Positions 12,106-22,976 are shown, numbered from the stretch's first letter. The stretch: DNA of 64,000 nucleotides from Schistocephalus solidus (GCA_017591395.1 WEDG01005445.1:1-64000); one strand, 5' to 3'. A program made the numbers and translations. Notes: generated from the sequence alone by a model not told the origin.

Positions 12106-12675
12106 TTCTTAACAAGATCCCCTGCCAATATGGCCGAGTGGGTAGAGGCGCCGATAGACGGTCCCAAGCAGCTTGGTCGTGGACCAATTTTTGTGACAAT
12201 AAACTTATGGAACTTGAGTTTTGCATGTTATAATTGCCACAAAATTAACAGAGAGTCAGCTGAGTTTTCAACAATAAGAATGAGAAAATATAAGGACTCA
12301 ACCTTTGGTTTGAGTCCCTTCCGCGATTGAGAGCAGATGCAGGGAGCACACAGCCGGTGTGAGTTTCAGAAAGCAGCAAAGATCGAGGGTCCAAGTCACA
12401 ATTTACAAACTCAGAGGAATATAAAGACAATTCTTTAATAATTTTCCAGCACCGTGTCTTCTACACTGAGGTAGAAACTAAAAACTCGTAGGCTCGAGGG
12501 ACTTGAAATTCGAAACCAATTTCAAATGACGCGCCGACTTTTTTCAAACGACGCGCCGACTTCATTAGTTTGACTTAGTTCGACTGATCCATAAAAGAGG
12601 AAGAAACGGGTAATGGGTATGAACCGTTCAACTGCAAGAAAATTCCAATGCTAACAACCAGTCATTATACTGTGT
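12106..12675. other. Unassigned stretch with a tRNA-Leu/Ser-like A box
   Basis: The sequence ATGGCCGAGTGGGTAGAGGCGC at 12,128-12,149 resembles the 5' half of a tRNA-Leu/Ser (A box). The only B-box-like string is GGTTTGAGTCCC about 170 bp later, too far for a tRNA; it forms a hairpin with GGACTCAACC. A diverged tRNA-derived SINE is possible. Nothing else is recognised. Confidence 0.3.
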
Positions 12676-13432
12676 TTGATAATATGCTATTGGTTATTGA
12701 CAATTCCAATTTCTATGTCAAATTCGGCCAACCCTCTTTCTGACTCTCCCACCCTCACTCCTGGAATCAATTCCATTACTCCCACCATCATAGAGACCAC
12801 ATCCATCTACTCATCGCCTGCTACACCCACCACCGCAACCACCACCGCCTTCGCCTTCACTACCTCCACCACCACCACCATCAGCGATGGGGAATCTCTC
12901 CTAAGCTGTACTCAATGCGACCGCACATTCACCTCACGCATCGGCCTGGTCGGTCACTTGCGAATACATCGTACAGAGACCGTTGAGCCAGTGCCTGGAA
13001 CACCATCACACAGCAGAGATCGTCGCCTCCACTGCCCTCACTGTCCTCGCGCATTCACTCATCGCATGGGCCTATTCGGTCACATGCGCATCCATGACAG
13101 CGGAATACACCACAATGCCGACAACACCGATACACCATGCGCCCCCCTCCGCTCCTGCCATTCTTAGCGCCCCTGACACCCCCACTACCATGAATGACAT
13201 CGCCTTAGCCTCTACCGATTTCTCCTGCCCACACTGCGCCCGCAACTTCAACTCACGCATCGGCCTGGTCGGTCACCTGCGAATCCATCGCACGGAGGCT
13301 GGTGAACCAGTGCCTGGGGCTCCGACATACAGTCGACGCGCCCGCCTTCACTGCCTCACTGCTCCCGCACATTTACACACCGCATGGGCCTATTAGGACA
13401 CATGCGCCTCCACGACAACCTCCGGTAAACCA
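12676..13432 (+). pseudogene. C2H2 zinc-finger module: retrotransposon family F C-terminus
   Basis: A Ser/Thr/Pro-rich lead-in (PATPTTATTTAFAF) precedes four C2H2 fingers of alternating types: CTQCDRTFTSRIGLVGHLRIH, CPHCPRAFTHRMGLFGHMRIH, CPHCARNFNSRIGLVGHLRIH and PHCSRTFTHRMGLLGHMRLH. The linkers RTE..EPVPG are repeated. Frameshifts at about 13,140-13,165 and about 13,350 break it, and it ends HDNLR before TAA at about 13,430. I know this tail from the C-terminus of an abundant diphyllobothriid non-LTR retrotransposon, after its RT. No RT is present here, so this is a 5'-truncated insertion or a detached module, not a transcription factor gene. Confidence 0.75.
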
Positions 13433-13529
13433 CCGGAGGCTAAGCTACATCAGCGCACACTACCTACACCAATACATCGATAACACCCTCACAATCACCA
13501 TTTACCAGAGTATATCACGGTTTCATAGA

Positions 13530-14995
13530 AACCGTGGCTGGGAAGTCTGCCAATCTAACGCTTCCAACAGACCACACCGTCGGCTCAGTGTATGTGCTGT
13601 GTGTGTCGAGTGGCTGACCAGTGGACTGGGATTCAGACGGCGATGCCTGCTCCATAGCCCCCGAGTTTGTGAATCCTGGTGTGTGCGTTATGGGGGCCAG
13701 GTCGTGCTGTGGCGCGCGAAGACGGGTACGCCGATCCGTCAGCCAATGCGCCCACTCCCACATCAGGCAACTGACCGGCTCGGACAGCAGTCTGACTGTG
13801 GGGGTGGGGGAGAGAGTGAGGTCGACAGCTCAGCGCATATTCCTCACTATAAACAATCTGACGCGCTTGAAACTATCACGGTGCGCTAAAAGCCGTGGCT
13901 TGGAAGGTTGCCAACTGACGGGATAACTCGGACCGCGTGGTCAGCCCAATGTGTGTTTTGTGTGGAGTGGCTGACTGGCGGACTGAGAGTCAGGCTGCAA
14001 TGGCTCCTTCTTAATGTGGTCTTTATGGCACCCCCACTCTGTGGGATCCGAGCCAGGTGTGGTGGCACGCCCAGGGGCGGCTCCGGCCGCGCCAGCCACC
14101 TGTGCCCTCTCCCATCGCCGGTCTTCTTGATTGTGTCATGAGACCGGTCTCAGGTGGGGGAGATGAAGAGAGTGCGGTAACGTTGTGTGCCGCGGTTGGA
14201 AGGTTGCCAACTGACAATTACACTCAGACCTCGCAGTTAGTCCAATGTGTGTTGTGTGGAGTGGCTGACTGGTGGTCTGAGAGTCAGGCTGCGATGGCTC
14301 CTTCTTAACGTTACCTCTGGCTATCTCACACATGTGAGATGTAAGCCGTTCAACCCCCTGTTGTGTGAAATCCTGGTGCTTGTGTTTGGGGGCCAGGTCG
14401 TGTACGTAGTACACGTAGACGAGGTCACCAGCAGCTGCGCCCGCTTCCGCATCAGACAACTGACCGGCTCGGACAGTGGTCTGATTGTGGGGGTGGGGGA
14501 GAGAATGAGGTCGAGAGCTCAGCGTATTTTCCTCACTATAAACAATCTGACGCGCTTGAAACTATCACGGTGCACTAAAAGCCGTGGCTTGGAAGGTTGC
14601 CAACTGACGGGATAACTCGGACCGCGTGGTCAGCCCAATGTGTGTTTTGTGTGGAGTGGCTGACTGGCGGACTGAGAGTCAGGTTGCAATGGCTCCTTCT
14701 TAATGTGGCCTTTATGGCACTCCCACTCCGTGGGATCCGAGCCAGGTGTGGTGGCACGCCCAGGGGCGGCTCCGGCCTCGCCAGCCACCTGCGCCCTCTC
14801 CCATCTCCGGTCTTCTTGACTCTGTCTTGACACTGGGCTCAGGTGGGGGAGGAGGAGAGAGTGCGGTAGCTGCAGCGCAAGGCTACTATCACTTAAAACT
14901 AATTCACGCGCAAGTTACCGTCCCTGCACCACCTGGTGTGGAGCATACGGTGGACCTCGTCGAAATCGACGGTCGAACTGCCGGTTATTGACTGA
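13530..14995 (+). repeat. Repeat E, modular tandem array
   Basis: Four diverged modules begin CCGTGGCTTGGAAGGTTGCC or similar at about 13,533, 13,893, 14,191 and 14,581. Each leads into GTGTGGAGTGGCTGACTGGC and GAGAGTCAGGCTGC. A higher-order unit of about 680 bp is seen from the two copies of CTGACCGGCTCGGACAG (13,781 and 14,461). The end (GGTGTGGAGCATACGGTGGA, then GAAATCGACGGTCGAACTG) is shared by all the shorter copies at 47.7, 49.8, 56.6 and 57.9 kb. Confidence 0.85.
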
Positions 14996-15449
14996 TCTCA
15001 ATCAGACAATTATTAATGATCATAAATAATTTGTCGTTCGAATGATTTATCTCTCTAAGCTTATTGAGGATTTATACGCTCAAGATATAAGTAATTTTGC
15101 TGAAGTAATCGCTGCTCTCGGGATAATTACTGAAATAATAGTTTGTGTCCGCTGAATCCAGTCATGGATACGAAAAGATATAAAATAGGGCGTGTCTGTA
15201 TACAGGATACCATACTGGGTTTAGGAAAAGCATGTTGGTATTTATTGATGAAATTATTTTTAGCATGAAAAAGGTTAATTCGTGGCTACGATAAGAAAAG
15301 AAAAACGCAAATTTATGATCATGGAATGCTTATGCAGTTATGTCAATATTCGTTACTAAAATTATTTTTAGTGTTTGATCGGTTACCTCATGGCTGGGAT
15401 CAGATAAAGAAGGAAAAGATTAAATGTTAAGGATTTTTTGTTAATTTAT
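14996..15449. other. AT-rich unassigned stretch
   Basis: No gene or repeat recognised between the E array and family D copy 2. Confidence 0.4.
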
Positions 15450-17573
15450 CTTTTTGTTCTCCGGCTTGGACTGTTTAAAAATTTTTAACACTTCGCTTGT
15501 TCTGCTTCTGACATTAACACTGCCACTGCACGAACGCAATTGCTCTTTGGAAGTTTCGGGAATTTTTTGTGCCGAATTACCTCACAAAACGACATCAAAT
15601 TGGAATTTGTTTATCACCTTCGTCGACTTGATAAAACAGCCTCTACACCAATAAATACTGACAACCGCTCAGTGAACCAAAAGTGCAAAACCCCTTGAAT
15701 ATCTGAAGTTATCCAGGACCTTTGACCTCTACAAACGGCTGAGTCGTTCCTGAATATTCTTCCTATCATTTATTGTTTTTTAAAAGTGGTTTTGAACGAA
15801 TACGCGCATTTATTGCTCATATTGTTTCTATTGCGGCGTCGTTGGATTTCCCGTTTAAAATTCGCTCGTCTCCAAGCTTTTGATTTTTGGCCAATAATCT
15901 GTTCCCAAAGTCAGGACTCAACGAAATAAGTTGTCATTGGATCACATATTGTCTGTTTATCAGGATCAGCCTATAATTGTTTATAGACATTGTGATATTC
16001 AGGCACACGAAAAATTGATATCGGAATCTTGAATAATAAGCTAACTCAGCTTCATTTGGATCCTGCCTCATACAGGCTTCAGAAAACAGTCTCTCGCCAG
16101 GAAAGATGTCTTCATCAGAAAGGAACGGAGAACCACTGGCAAACTCACTTCAAATGCTGTATTATTCTTTGCTTCGTATAAACATTCGATAGTTAATTCG
16201 GTTCGGAAAAGAACTTCTTTTTTGCTCAGTAAACTATTCGCTTGATAATTTAAGCTGCTCGTTAAAAACTTAATGCATCCTCGTAGAGATCTTGCTGGCG
16301 TGGGAAACGCAAATGTTCACGACCCGACCACGCGAGAAAATTATTCACCACTTCGGCAATGACTCGAAATACCAACCTCTCGATTAGCTACCGATGCTCT
16401 TGACCGCTCGGCAACGCCCGGGAAGCCGGTAGACAAAAAAATAGTATGCACTACAAAAATAATGATCTCTCTATCTTTGGAAACGTTTTCGATTTCATGT
16501 GACAAAACTTACCAGAAATTGTTAAGTCACTCTCAGCAGACCGAGAAGAACCACAAAGTATCAATATTGAAGAAAGCAGTGCACTACTGAACATTACCAA
16601 ATCTAAGCTAAACAGTGAAGGGCTGGCACACAGTGATGGATGCCGAGGACTCACAACCAGAGTTTTGAGCTTAGAAGGAGACCTCGATCTCCTATCGGAA
16701 ATAATATCAGTTCTCATAAAACATAGCAAAATTAACTCGCCGAAACACGATGCAAATGAGCTGAAAAAACATCAGCAAGCTAGACCATAATCATCGAAAG
16801 GAAACGGTGGAAGTCAATAGGCACAACATTAAGCGAAACAAAAAGAGAAAAAAAGAACGAAGTCATTAGAACAAACCTCTGAGTCAGTTGAAATACAGAT
16901 GACCAGAAAGAAAATAAGCGAGGAGGAAATTATGTCTTGCGTCTCCCCAGGTTCGGGAAATCTGGTTCACATAGAATCCGACTACAAAAAGTAAATCAGC
17001 GATCAACGGTCTCTGAAAAGTCGAAAAACAGTAATCGTAAGGTATCTTTAATGCCACGGACGAGTGACAGCAGCATGCTCCTTAAATGTCCATCGAACTA
17101 CAATGAAGCAGGGCATGGTAGCCAGCAAAGTAATGGCGGAAAAGTGGCCTGCGTCTTATCGACAGACCTGGATGCTACAAACCAAAATTCAGGTTTCCCA
17201 GGTGCTATTCGAGCAAACGCATTTTCAGAAGGACATCACGCTGTTTGAACGGTCCATAGAGATGTCTGCAAATCAACCAACAGGCTCACCGATGAAGACA
17301 AATTTGAACACAGTATTAAAGACTGTAACAAAGGGCATTATTCAACATTCCATGACTAAAAGAAAGCAGGATGCAGAAACGAGTTTTTTCCCTGACAGAG
17401 CATTTTGTCTGGTAGTTCAGGGAGTCTCAGAGGCTACTGGGGAAACGCCAAAAGAAAGGGTAAAACAGGATCGGCTGATATTTCAAAATTTATTGAGTGC
17501 TACGCAAGAAACTGGTGTGACAGTCGAAATCAAAACGATCTTTCGATTGGGCCTCTCGTTACAAATGAAATGA
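15450..17573 (+). mobile_element. Family D retrotransposon, leader and ORF1 (copy 2)
   Basis: Near-identical to 7,750-9,950, differing by small indels and substitutions. ORF1 pieces (VVQGVSEATGETPKERVKQD) are out of frame with each other. The copy stops at CTCTCGTTACAAATGAAA, exactly where the minus-strand family A element begins. Confidence 0.85.
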
Positions 17574-17746
17574 AATTCAATTCAATTCAATTTATTGAGG
17601 GAAATAGGCATGGGCCTTTGAGTACCCTATTTGTAACGTAAAATTAAGTGCGGTATACAGAGAAACCATGTGGGTTGCAAAGGTACAAAAGGCGGTCATA
17701 AAATATGACAAGTGGTGCACGACTCTCGAGGGTTAAGATAAATTCC

Positions 17747-19513
17747 TCATCGCTCAGGCTCGTTGCGGAACATAAAACTGTCAAGGTTCCTTTTAAAGCT
17801 TTCCAGCGATGGTGACATCACAACGTCTTCAGGGAGGGCATTCCATGGTTTAACCACTCTGACAGAGAAGGAGAACTTGCGCACATCCAGTCTCGCCTGC
17901 TGGACACGCAGTTTTAATGGGTGACCTCGGAGATGGGTCGTATTGGCAAATTCAAAGAAGTCCGAGAATTCCAGGCAACAATCCAATCCCTTCACAATGC
18001 GGAAGGTCTGCAGGAGATCACCACGCATTTGCCTATAACTCAAAGGGAACAGATTAAGATTCATTAAGCGGGTTGGATATGGCAAGGAGCTTTGACTTCT
18101 AACCATTTTGGTGGCTTTTCTCTGTACTCTTTCGAGGCAGTTCTGATCTTGAACTGTCCAGGGTTTTCAGGCGTGCATAGCATTTTCCAAATGCGGCCTA
18201 ATGAATGTTTCAAAAGTCTTAGCGAAAAGATCTTCATCGAAATCCAAAAAGGCTCGTCTGATGGCATGCAACACCGAAATTGCGCTCTTCGCCACTTTCA
18301 AGCAGTGAGACGATGGTTTTAAGGTGGTGGTCGTCAGCACACCAAGGTCCTTTTGGGTTTCCATGTCTTTTAAGGCTTCACCGTTGAGAAAGTAATTTCT
18401 ACTTTCAGCAGATCCAGATGGGTTGCCTAAGCGAAGTATTGTAGACTTATCGACGTTGAACCGCAAAAGCCAATGATTCGACCACTCCTCCAACCGAGTT
18501 AGGTTGATCTGCAGTTTATCTTCGTCAGCAGGGGCTCTGGATTACATTCCAGATTTTTAATGTCATCGGCAAACATTGCTGCTTCACAGTCGAGATTCCT
18601 GACACAATCGTTTACGTATATTAAAAACAGTATTGGCCCTGGTACCGAGCCCTGAGGAACCCCACTCTCGACCGCAGCAGAACTTGACCTCTCTTGGCCG
18701 ATGCACACAACCTGGCGCCGACCCACGAGGAAGTTTTCAATCCACTTGAGGAGGTTACCTCTGATTTCAATTCTTTCTAGCTTGTACAGCAGTCTCTCGT
18801 GCGGCACAGTATCGAAGGCCTTTTTGAAAGTCAATGAAGGCAATGTGAACCGCGTGTCTATCTTCAAGTGCTTGGATCCACCTCTGGAGCGAAAACAGCA
18901 AATTCGTTGTGCATGATCTTCCTTTTTCTGAACCCGTGTTGACAGCTTGATAACAAATTATGAGTCTCTAGGAATTTCACCAATTCGCTCTTGATGATCC
19001 TTTCCATAATCTTGCCAAGGATGCATGTCAAGCTTATGGGCCTGTAGTTTGTCACTGACGCCCGGCTACCGCTTTTGTACAAGGGAGTTATATGTGCCAG
19101 CTTCAATCGAAAGGAAGTGTTCCGGAGTCAAAAGGACTTTTTGAAAGAGCACTGACAGATGGTGCGGAAAGTTCATTGGCGAGTTCTTTCAGAAGCTTGG
19201 GTGGAAGCTCGTCTGGTCCTGGGGATTTCGACTCTTTTTAGTTCTTTTTAATTCCTTTTTGGATCAGAAATTCTGAGAATAGTGTGTGGCTAATGCTTGC
19301 AGTCGGCGGGTTATCCACTGAGGGACGAAGGAACCTTGCCTCGTTAGTGAAGACTGAGCGGTAGAACTGTGAAATGTACTCGGCTTTTTCCCTGTTTTCA
19401 GAAATTTCGACGCCCACGGCAGTCTTAATCAGTGGTATTTGATGTTTATTCCTTGTAAATCTACGGAGGTAACTGTAGACGTACTTTGGATTCTGCGTTG
19501 CATTTTGCAGCAA
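17747..19513 (-). pseudogene. Family A ORF2 reverse transcriptase, broken
   Basis: RT in at least five frame segments: YSYLRRFTRNKHQIPLIK, YRPISLTCILGKIMERII, FKKAFDTVPHERLLYKLER, SGVPQGSVPGPILFLIYVND, FADDIKN (catalytic FADD at 18,562-18,573), LEEWSNHWLLRF-type thumb and the C-terminal VRVVKPWNALPEDVV. Indels separate the blocks. In intact relatives the FADD is followed by IW, which is lost here by a single-base shift. Confidence 0.85.
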
Positions 19514-19537
19514 AGTCTTCTCAAATTCTCTTCGCGT

Positions 19538-20593
19538 TTAAAGAATAAGGCTTCTCATTTTGTTTCTCTGTGTTTTATACTTATTAAAATAGGCGACTTG
19601 ATTAGACTCGCAATATTTTCTCCATAACTTGTCCTTCCTGTTTATTTCCCTTTTTAAGTTGCTGTCTAGCCACCCAGGACGCTTGCTGTGATGGACACTC
19701 GTTAGCGGGCAGTGGTTCTCCATAAGTTGCAGAAGAACATTTCGGAAGGACTCCCAATCTTCGTTCACGGTGCTCGAAAACATTGAGGTCCAGTTGATGT
19801 CTGTTAAATCTGCTCGCATCTGATGAAAGTTTCCTCGCCAAACGTTACGCCATTTTGCCTCTATAGCAGGCGCAACGGAGAATAAGGAGTAGTCCCACAT
19901 AAGCACCACATGATCACTACGACCGAGCGGAGGCATTGAAATAATCTCGTCAATGCTACCTGATGTTTTCGTGAAAACCAGGTCAAGACAGTTAGCCCTT
20001 GGTCCTTCACGTGTTCTGGTGGGGAAAGGGAACTTTTGTGTGAGGAGTGCCTTCAAGGTCTTTTGCAGAAAAACATAATCAAAAGTCGATTTCGGGCATG
20101 ATGATTGAACAGTGCTCCAGTTAATTCCTGGTGCGTTGAAGTCACCCATAATCATGACATTAGGTCGACTGGAGAAATTTTCTAATTGTTCCAACAAGTG
20201 GGTGTCCACGACTCGGTCTATCCTAGGTGGCCGATAGACAATGATGACATCTAGACATGGAGAGCCAAGAGCCTTGATATTCAACCATATGGCTTTCGTG
20301 CTGCACGCAAACTTGCTCGTCTTGTCAGACACTATTAGCATGTCTTTCACATACACAATTATTCCACCACCCTGTCGGTTTTCTCTGTCCCTCCGATATA
20401 TTTGGTATCCAGACAATGTTATTTTGCTATCTCGAATACTGCCCGACAGCCAGGTTTCGGTTACTGCTATCACATCCGGAGATACTTCGGCAAAACAAAT
20501 TTTTAACTCATCAAGTTTTGATAAAAGGCTTTGTGCATTTGTATACAAGCACTTCAATTTCGCGCCGACCCAATTTCCTGTTGCGTTTGTCAA
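19538..20593 (-). CDS. Family A ORF2 endonuclease domain (intact frame)
   Basis: A 351-codon open frame covers the whole EEP endonuclease: LYTNAQSLLSKLDEL, VTETWLSGSI, YRRDRENRQGGGI, VIIVYRPPRI, IMGDFNAPGINW, NCLDLVFTK, LGRSDHVVLMWDYSLF and the linker GWLDSNLKREINRKDKLWRK. The catalytic Glu, Asp/Asn and Asp-His are kept. In an active element it nicks target DNA for priming; here it is cut off from its RT by a frameshift at the 3' end. Confidence 0.82.
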   Translation of the reverse strand: MTNATGNWVGAKLKCLYTNAQSLLSKLDELKICFAEVSPDVIAVTETWLSGSIRDSKITLSGYQIYRRDRENRQGGGIIVYVKDMLIVSDKTSKFACSTKAIWLNIKALGSPCLDVIIVYRPPRIDRVVDTHLLEQLENFSSRPNVMIMGDFNAPGINWSTVQSSCPKSTFDYVFLQKTLKALLTQKFPFPTRTREGPRANCLDLVFTKTSGSIDEIISMPPLGRSDHVVLMWDYSLFSVAPAIEAKWRNVWRGNFHQMRADLTDINWTSMFSSTVNEDWESFRNVLLQLMENHCPLTSVHHSKRPGWLDSNLKREINRKDKLWRKYCESNQVAYFNKYKTQRNKMRSLIL

Positions 20594-20697
20594 TTTTATG
20601 GGCCCAAATGTGTCTCCTCTAACGTCAAGGTCATATGTCTTTTCCGTTTCTTGATGATTTTCAGTAACTCTGGTTTCTTTAGTTAGAACGCTGGGTG

Positions 20698-21922
20698 TTA
20701 CGGAATCAGTTCTGACATCTCTTTGGGCAATGGGTTCCCTGATGGTTTTGGCGTTAGTGAGGTGGCTGCCGTTGTCCTCAGAACAATCGGTTGGTTCAAT
20801 GGAAAATTCGTATTCTTTTGAACTACCTTCCCCTTGAAAAAAGCCAGATTGTGTTCGCCAGCCTTCAGTCTTGATTGTAGTTCCAAGACAAGTTCCCGGC
20901 GTTTCAGCCTTTCCGCAGGGGAGTAGTCCGGTTGAAAAAAACCTCTTTATGCGAGTGACGGAGGTTAGTTTTTTTGGATAGGATCGCCTTGATTTGGTCT
21001 TTGCTCTCGAGCATTATTTTCAGAGGTCGCGGTCGCAGCGTTCCTAGGCTGTCTTCAGACTTTTTGCCGATCCGGAATGCTTTAATAACTTTTACTTCCA
21101 CGCCCGGTAGGAGCAACTGGTTTAGGAGGCCATTAAACGAAGCAAGGTCTTCGGCGACACGGCCTTCTGGTCGGACTGCAGTTGACTCGTGCAAACCCTG
21201 AATAACTAAACACTGTTGTCGATCCTGGTGCTTGTAATTTTCGCTTCCTCCTAAGTTCTCCTTAGGGGCACGAGAACGGTTTACAGAGCTCTCGTTGGGA
21301 TTAAGTCTACCTCTGACCGTACTCTCATCAGAAGGCTTCAATGAATCCATCAGAGTTGATTGTGATTGTGTCCTCCTGTTGTGGTGTTTCCCCATTGCAG
21401 CTTGCCACGCGTTTCTTTCTTCGGATTCAACTACGGGCTCTTTAGAACACCCAAGATAGCAGGATGAGATTTGTTGTTTGCTCTGGTCGTCGTCCGTAGG
21501 ATTTAGAGACTGTGTTCCCGTTATCCGGTCGTTATGGGTAATCGTGTCCGAACATTGTGAGCTGTAACATATTGTCATTTTTGATACTTTTGGTGCTTTA
21601 GTCACTGCCTTTTTTTAACTGGAATATTGCGAAGCGTATTTCGTCGAGTAATGTTATCTTGCAAGAGCTTCCTTAAGTCTGCAAGCTCATTTTCCAGTTT
21701 TTCAACTCTTAGTAAAATATAAGAACATCCAACGCAAGATTCGTCCTCGTAGCCGACGGATTTGGCTGCCATTACGCTTTTTGCGCGCTTTGCTGGTTTT
21801 TGGTTGTAAGTATAAACTGATTGAGTGCCAGTCGTGGATGTCGAAGCCAAATCAACAGGCTTTCCTTTAAAGGAAGTTCCGTGACTGGTTCTGTTGCTAG
21901 CAAACAATTGTTTTGAGTCCAT
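20698..21922 (-). pseudogene. Family A ORF1, broken
   Basis: Begins MDSKQLFASNRTSHG. It has the motif YEDESCVGC and a leucine-rich coiled coil (VEKLENELADLRKLLQDN), then after a frameshift a Ser/Asn-rich region, CLVIQGLHES and a C-terminal block HKEVFFNRTTP with the next frame reading AERLKRRELVLELQSRLKAGE. This layout (coiled coil, RNA-recognition-like fold, basic C-terminus) fits LINE ORF1 proteins. Two frameshifts, near 21,605 and 20,904. Confidence 0.7.
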
Positions 21923-22976
21923 AAATGTTAAAACACTGCGTAAAATTATGTTCTCCTTTGAGCGTATAACGAAAATTTCCGACTGGCTTTGGAGTATGCC
22001 GAGTATTTAATGCAATATGAGCAAAAATGTTTATACTTGTTAAAAAAAGCTTTTGAAAAATACTATAAACGGTATGAAGGATATTCAGGAACGACTCAGC
22101 CGTTTGGATATTTCGAAGGTCCTGGATAACTTCAGATCTTCACGAGGTTGTACCCGTTTGGTTCCCTGAGCGGTTGTCAGTTTTTATTGGTGCAGAGCCT
22201 GCGCAGTCAACTTGAATAAGATGATAAACAAATTCCAATTTGATCCGTTTTATGACGAATTTCGGCACAAGAAAGAATTCCAGATGAGCAGGAAGCAAAT
22301 AATTACATGCAGTTGAAACAGTATTGTCCGGAACAGTCCTAGTGAAGTGGTAACGAAAATCAAATTGTCCAAGTTGGAGAACAAATAATTGGTGGTGCTT
22401 ATAGGGTCTTCAAGGTCACTGGGGAAACGCTAAAAGAAAGGGTAAATCAGGATCTGCTGACATTTCAAAATTTATTGAATGATACGCAAGAAACTTGTGT
22501 GACAGTCGACATCAAAAAGATTTTTCGATTGGGGCCTCTCGTTACAAATGAAACGCATGAGGTTCGACCAAGACCATTAAAAGTCGTCTTGGGGAGCAAA
22601 CAGCAGGTAGATCTTTTGCTCTCTCGAAAGTCCCGACTTTGAAAGAATGATCGTGGAGTTTCTTTTTCAGCCGGATTGCTCTCCCACCGATCGGATGAAA
22701 ATGAGGACACTGGTAGCAGAATTGAAAAAGACGTCAATACGAGGGGAACAAAACTTCAAAATTGTAGACAACAAAATAGTCAAAACGGTTAGCTCGTTTT
22801 TATGGGAACATTCGGTGAAATTGACGGCAACCACGCCGGTCAAAAGCTCTACCAAATGCCTATAGATTTGAACCCAGACAGGAGACTGGATATATCTTGT
22901 GAAATATCCAGCAAAAATCGCCATGTGGAAGAAAGAACTAAAAATCAACTTAAATCAAGGGAAGAAAACAAGATTA

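Larger units (their letters stand above)
17574..22385 (-). mobile_element. Family A CR1-like retrotransposon, near full-length
   Basis: About 4.8 kb in minus orientation: 5' leader (22,385-21,925), ORF1 (about 21,922-20,698), ORF2 (20,593-17,747) and a short 3' UTR ending in ATTGA repeats at 17,574-17,600. The leader is homologous to the family D leader (TTCTCC..CTTGGACA, TCCTGAATAT, GCTCATATTG). The element lacks poly(A), as in CR1 relatives. No clear target-site duplication is visible. It is inactive: ORF1 and the RT are broken by frameshifts. Confidence 0.85.

Noticed and set aside
12676..13432. Host C2H2 transcription factor gene
   Set aside because: Two frameshifts, no introns, and finger sequences and linkers typical of a retrotransposon C-terminal tail.
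13515..14833. Many overlapping frames of 60-120 codons on both strands of repeat E
   Set aside because: They recur in all frames because the repeat is GC-rich and duplicated; none keeps a frame between copies or shows a protein motif.
17560..17600. Short target-site duplication flanking family A
   Set aside because: The bases next to 17,574 and 22,385 do not match convincingly; only the longer overlap of D sequence is seen.
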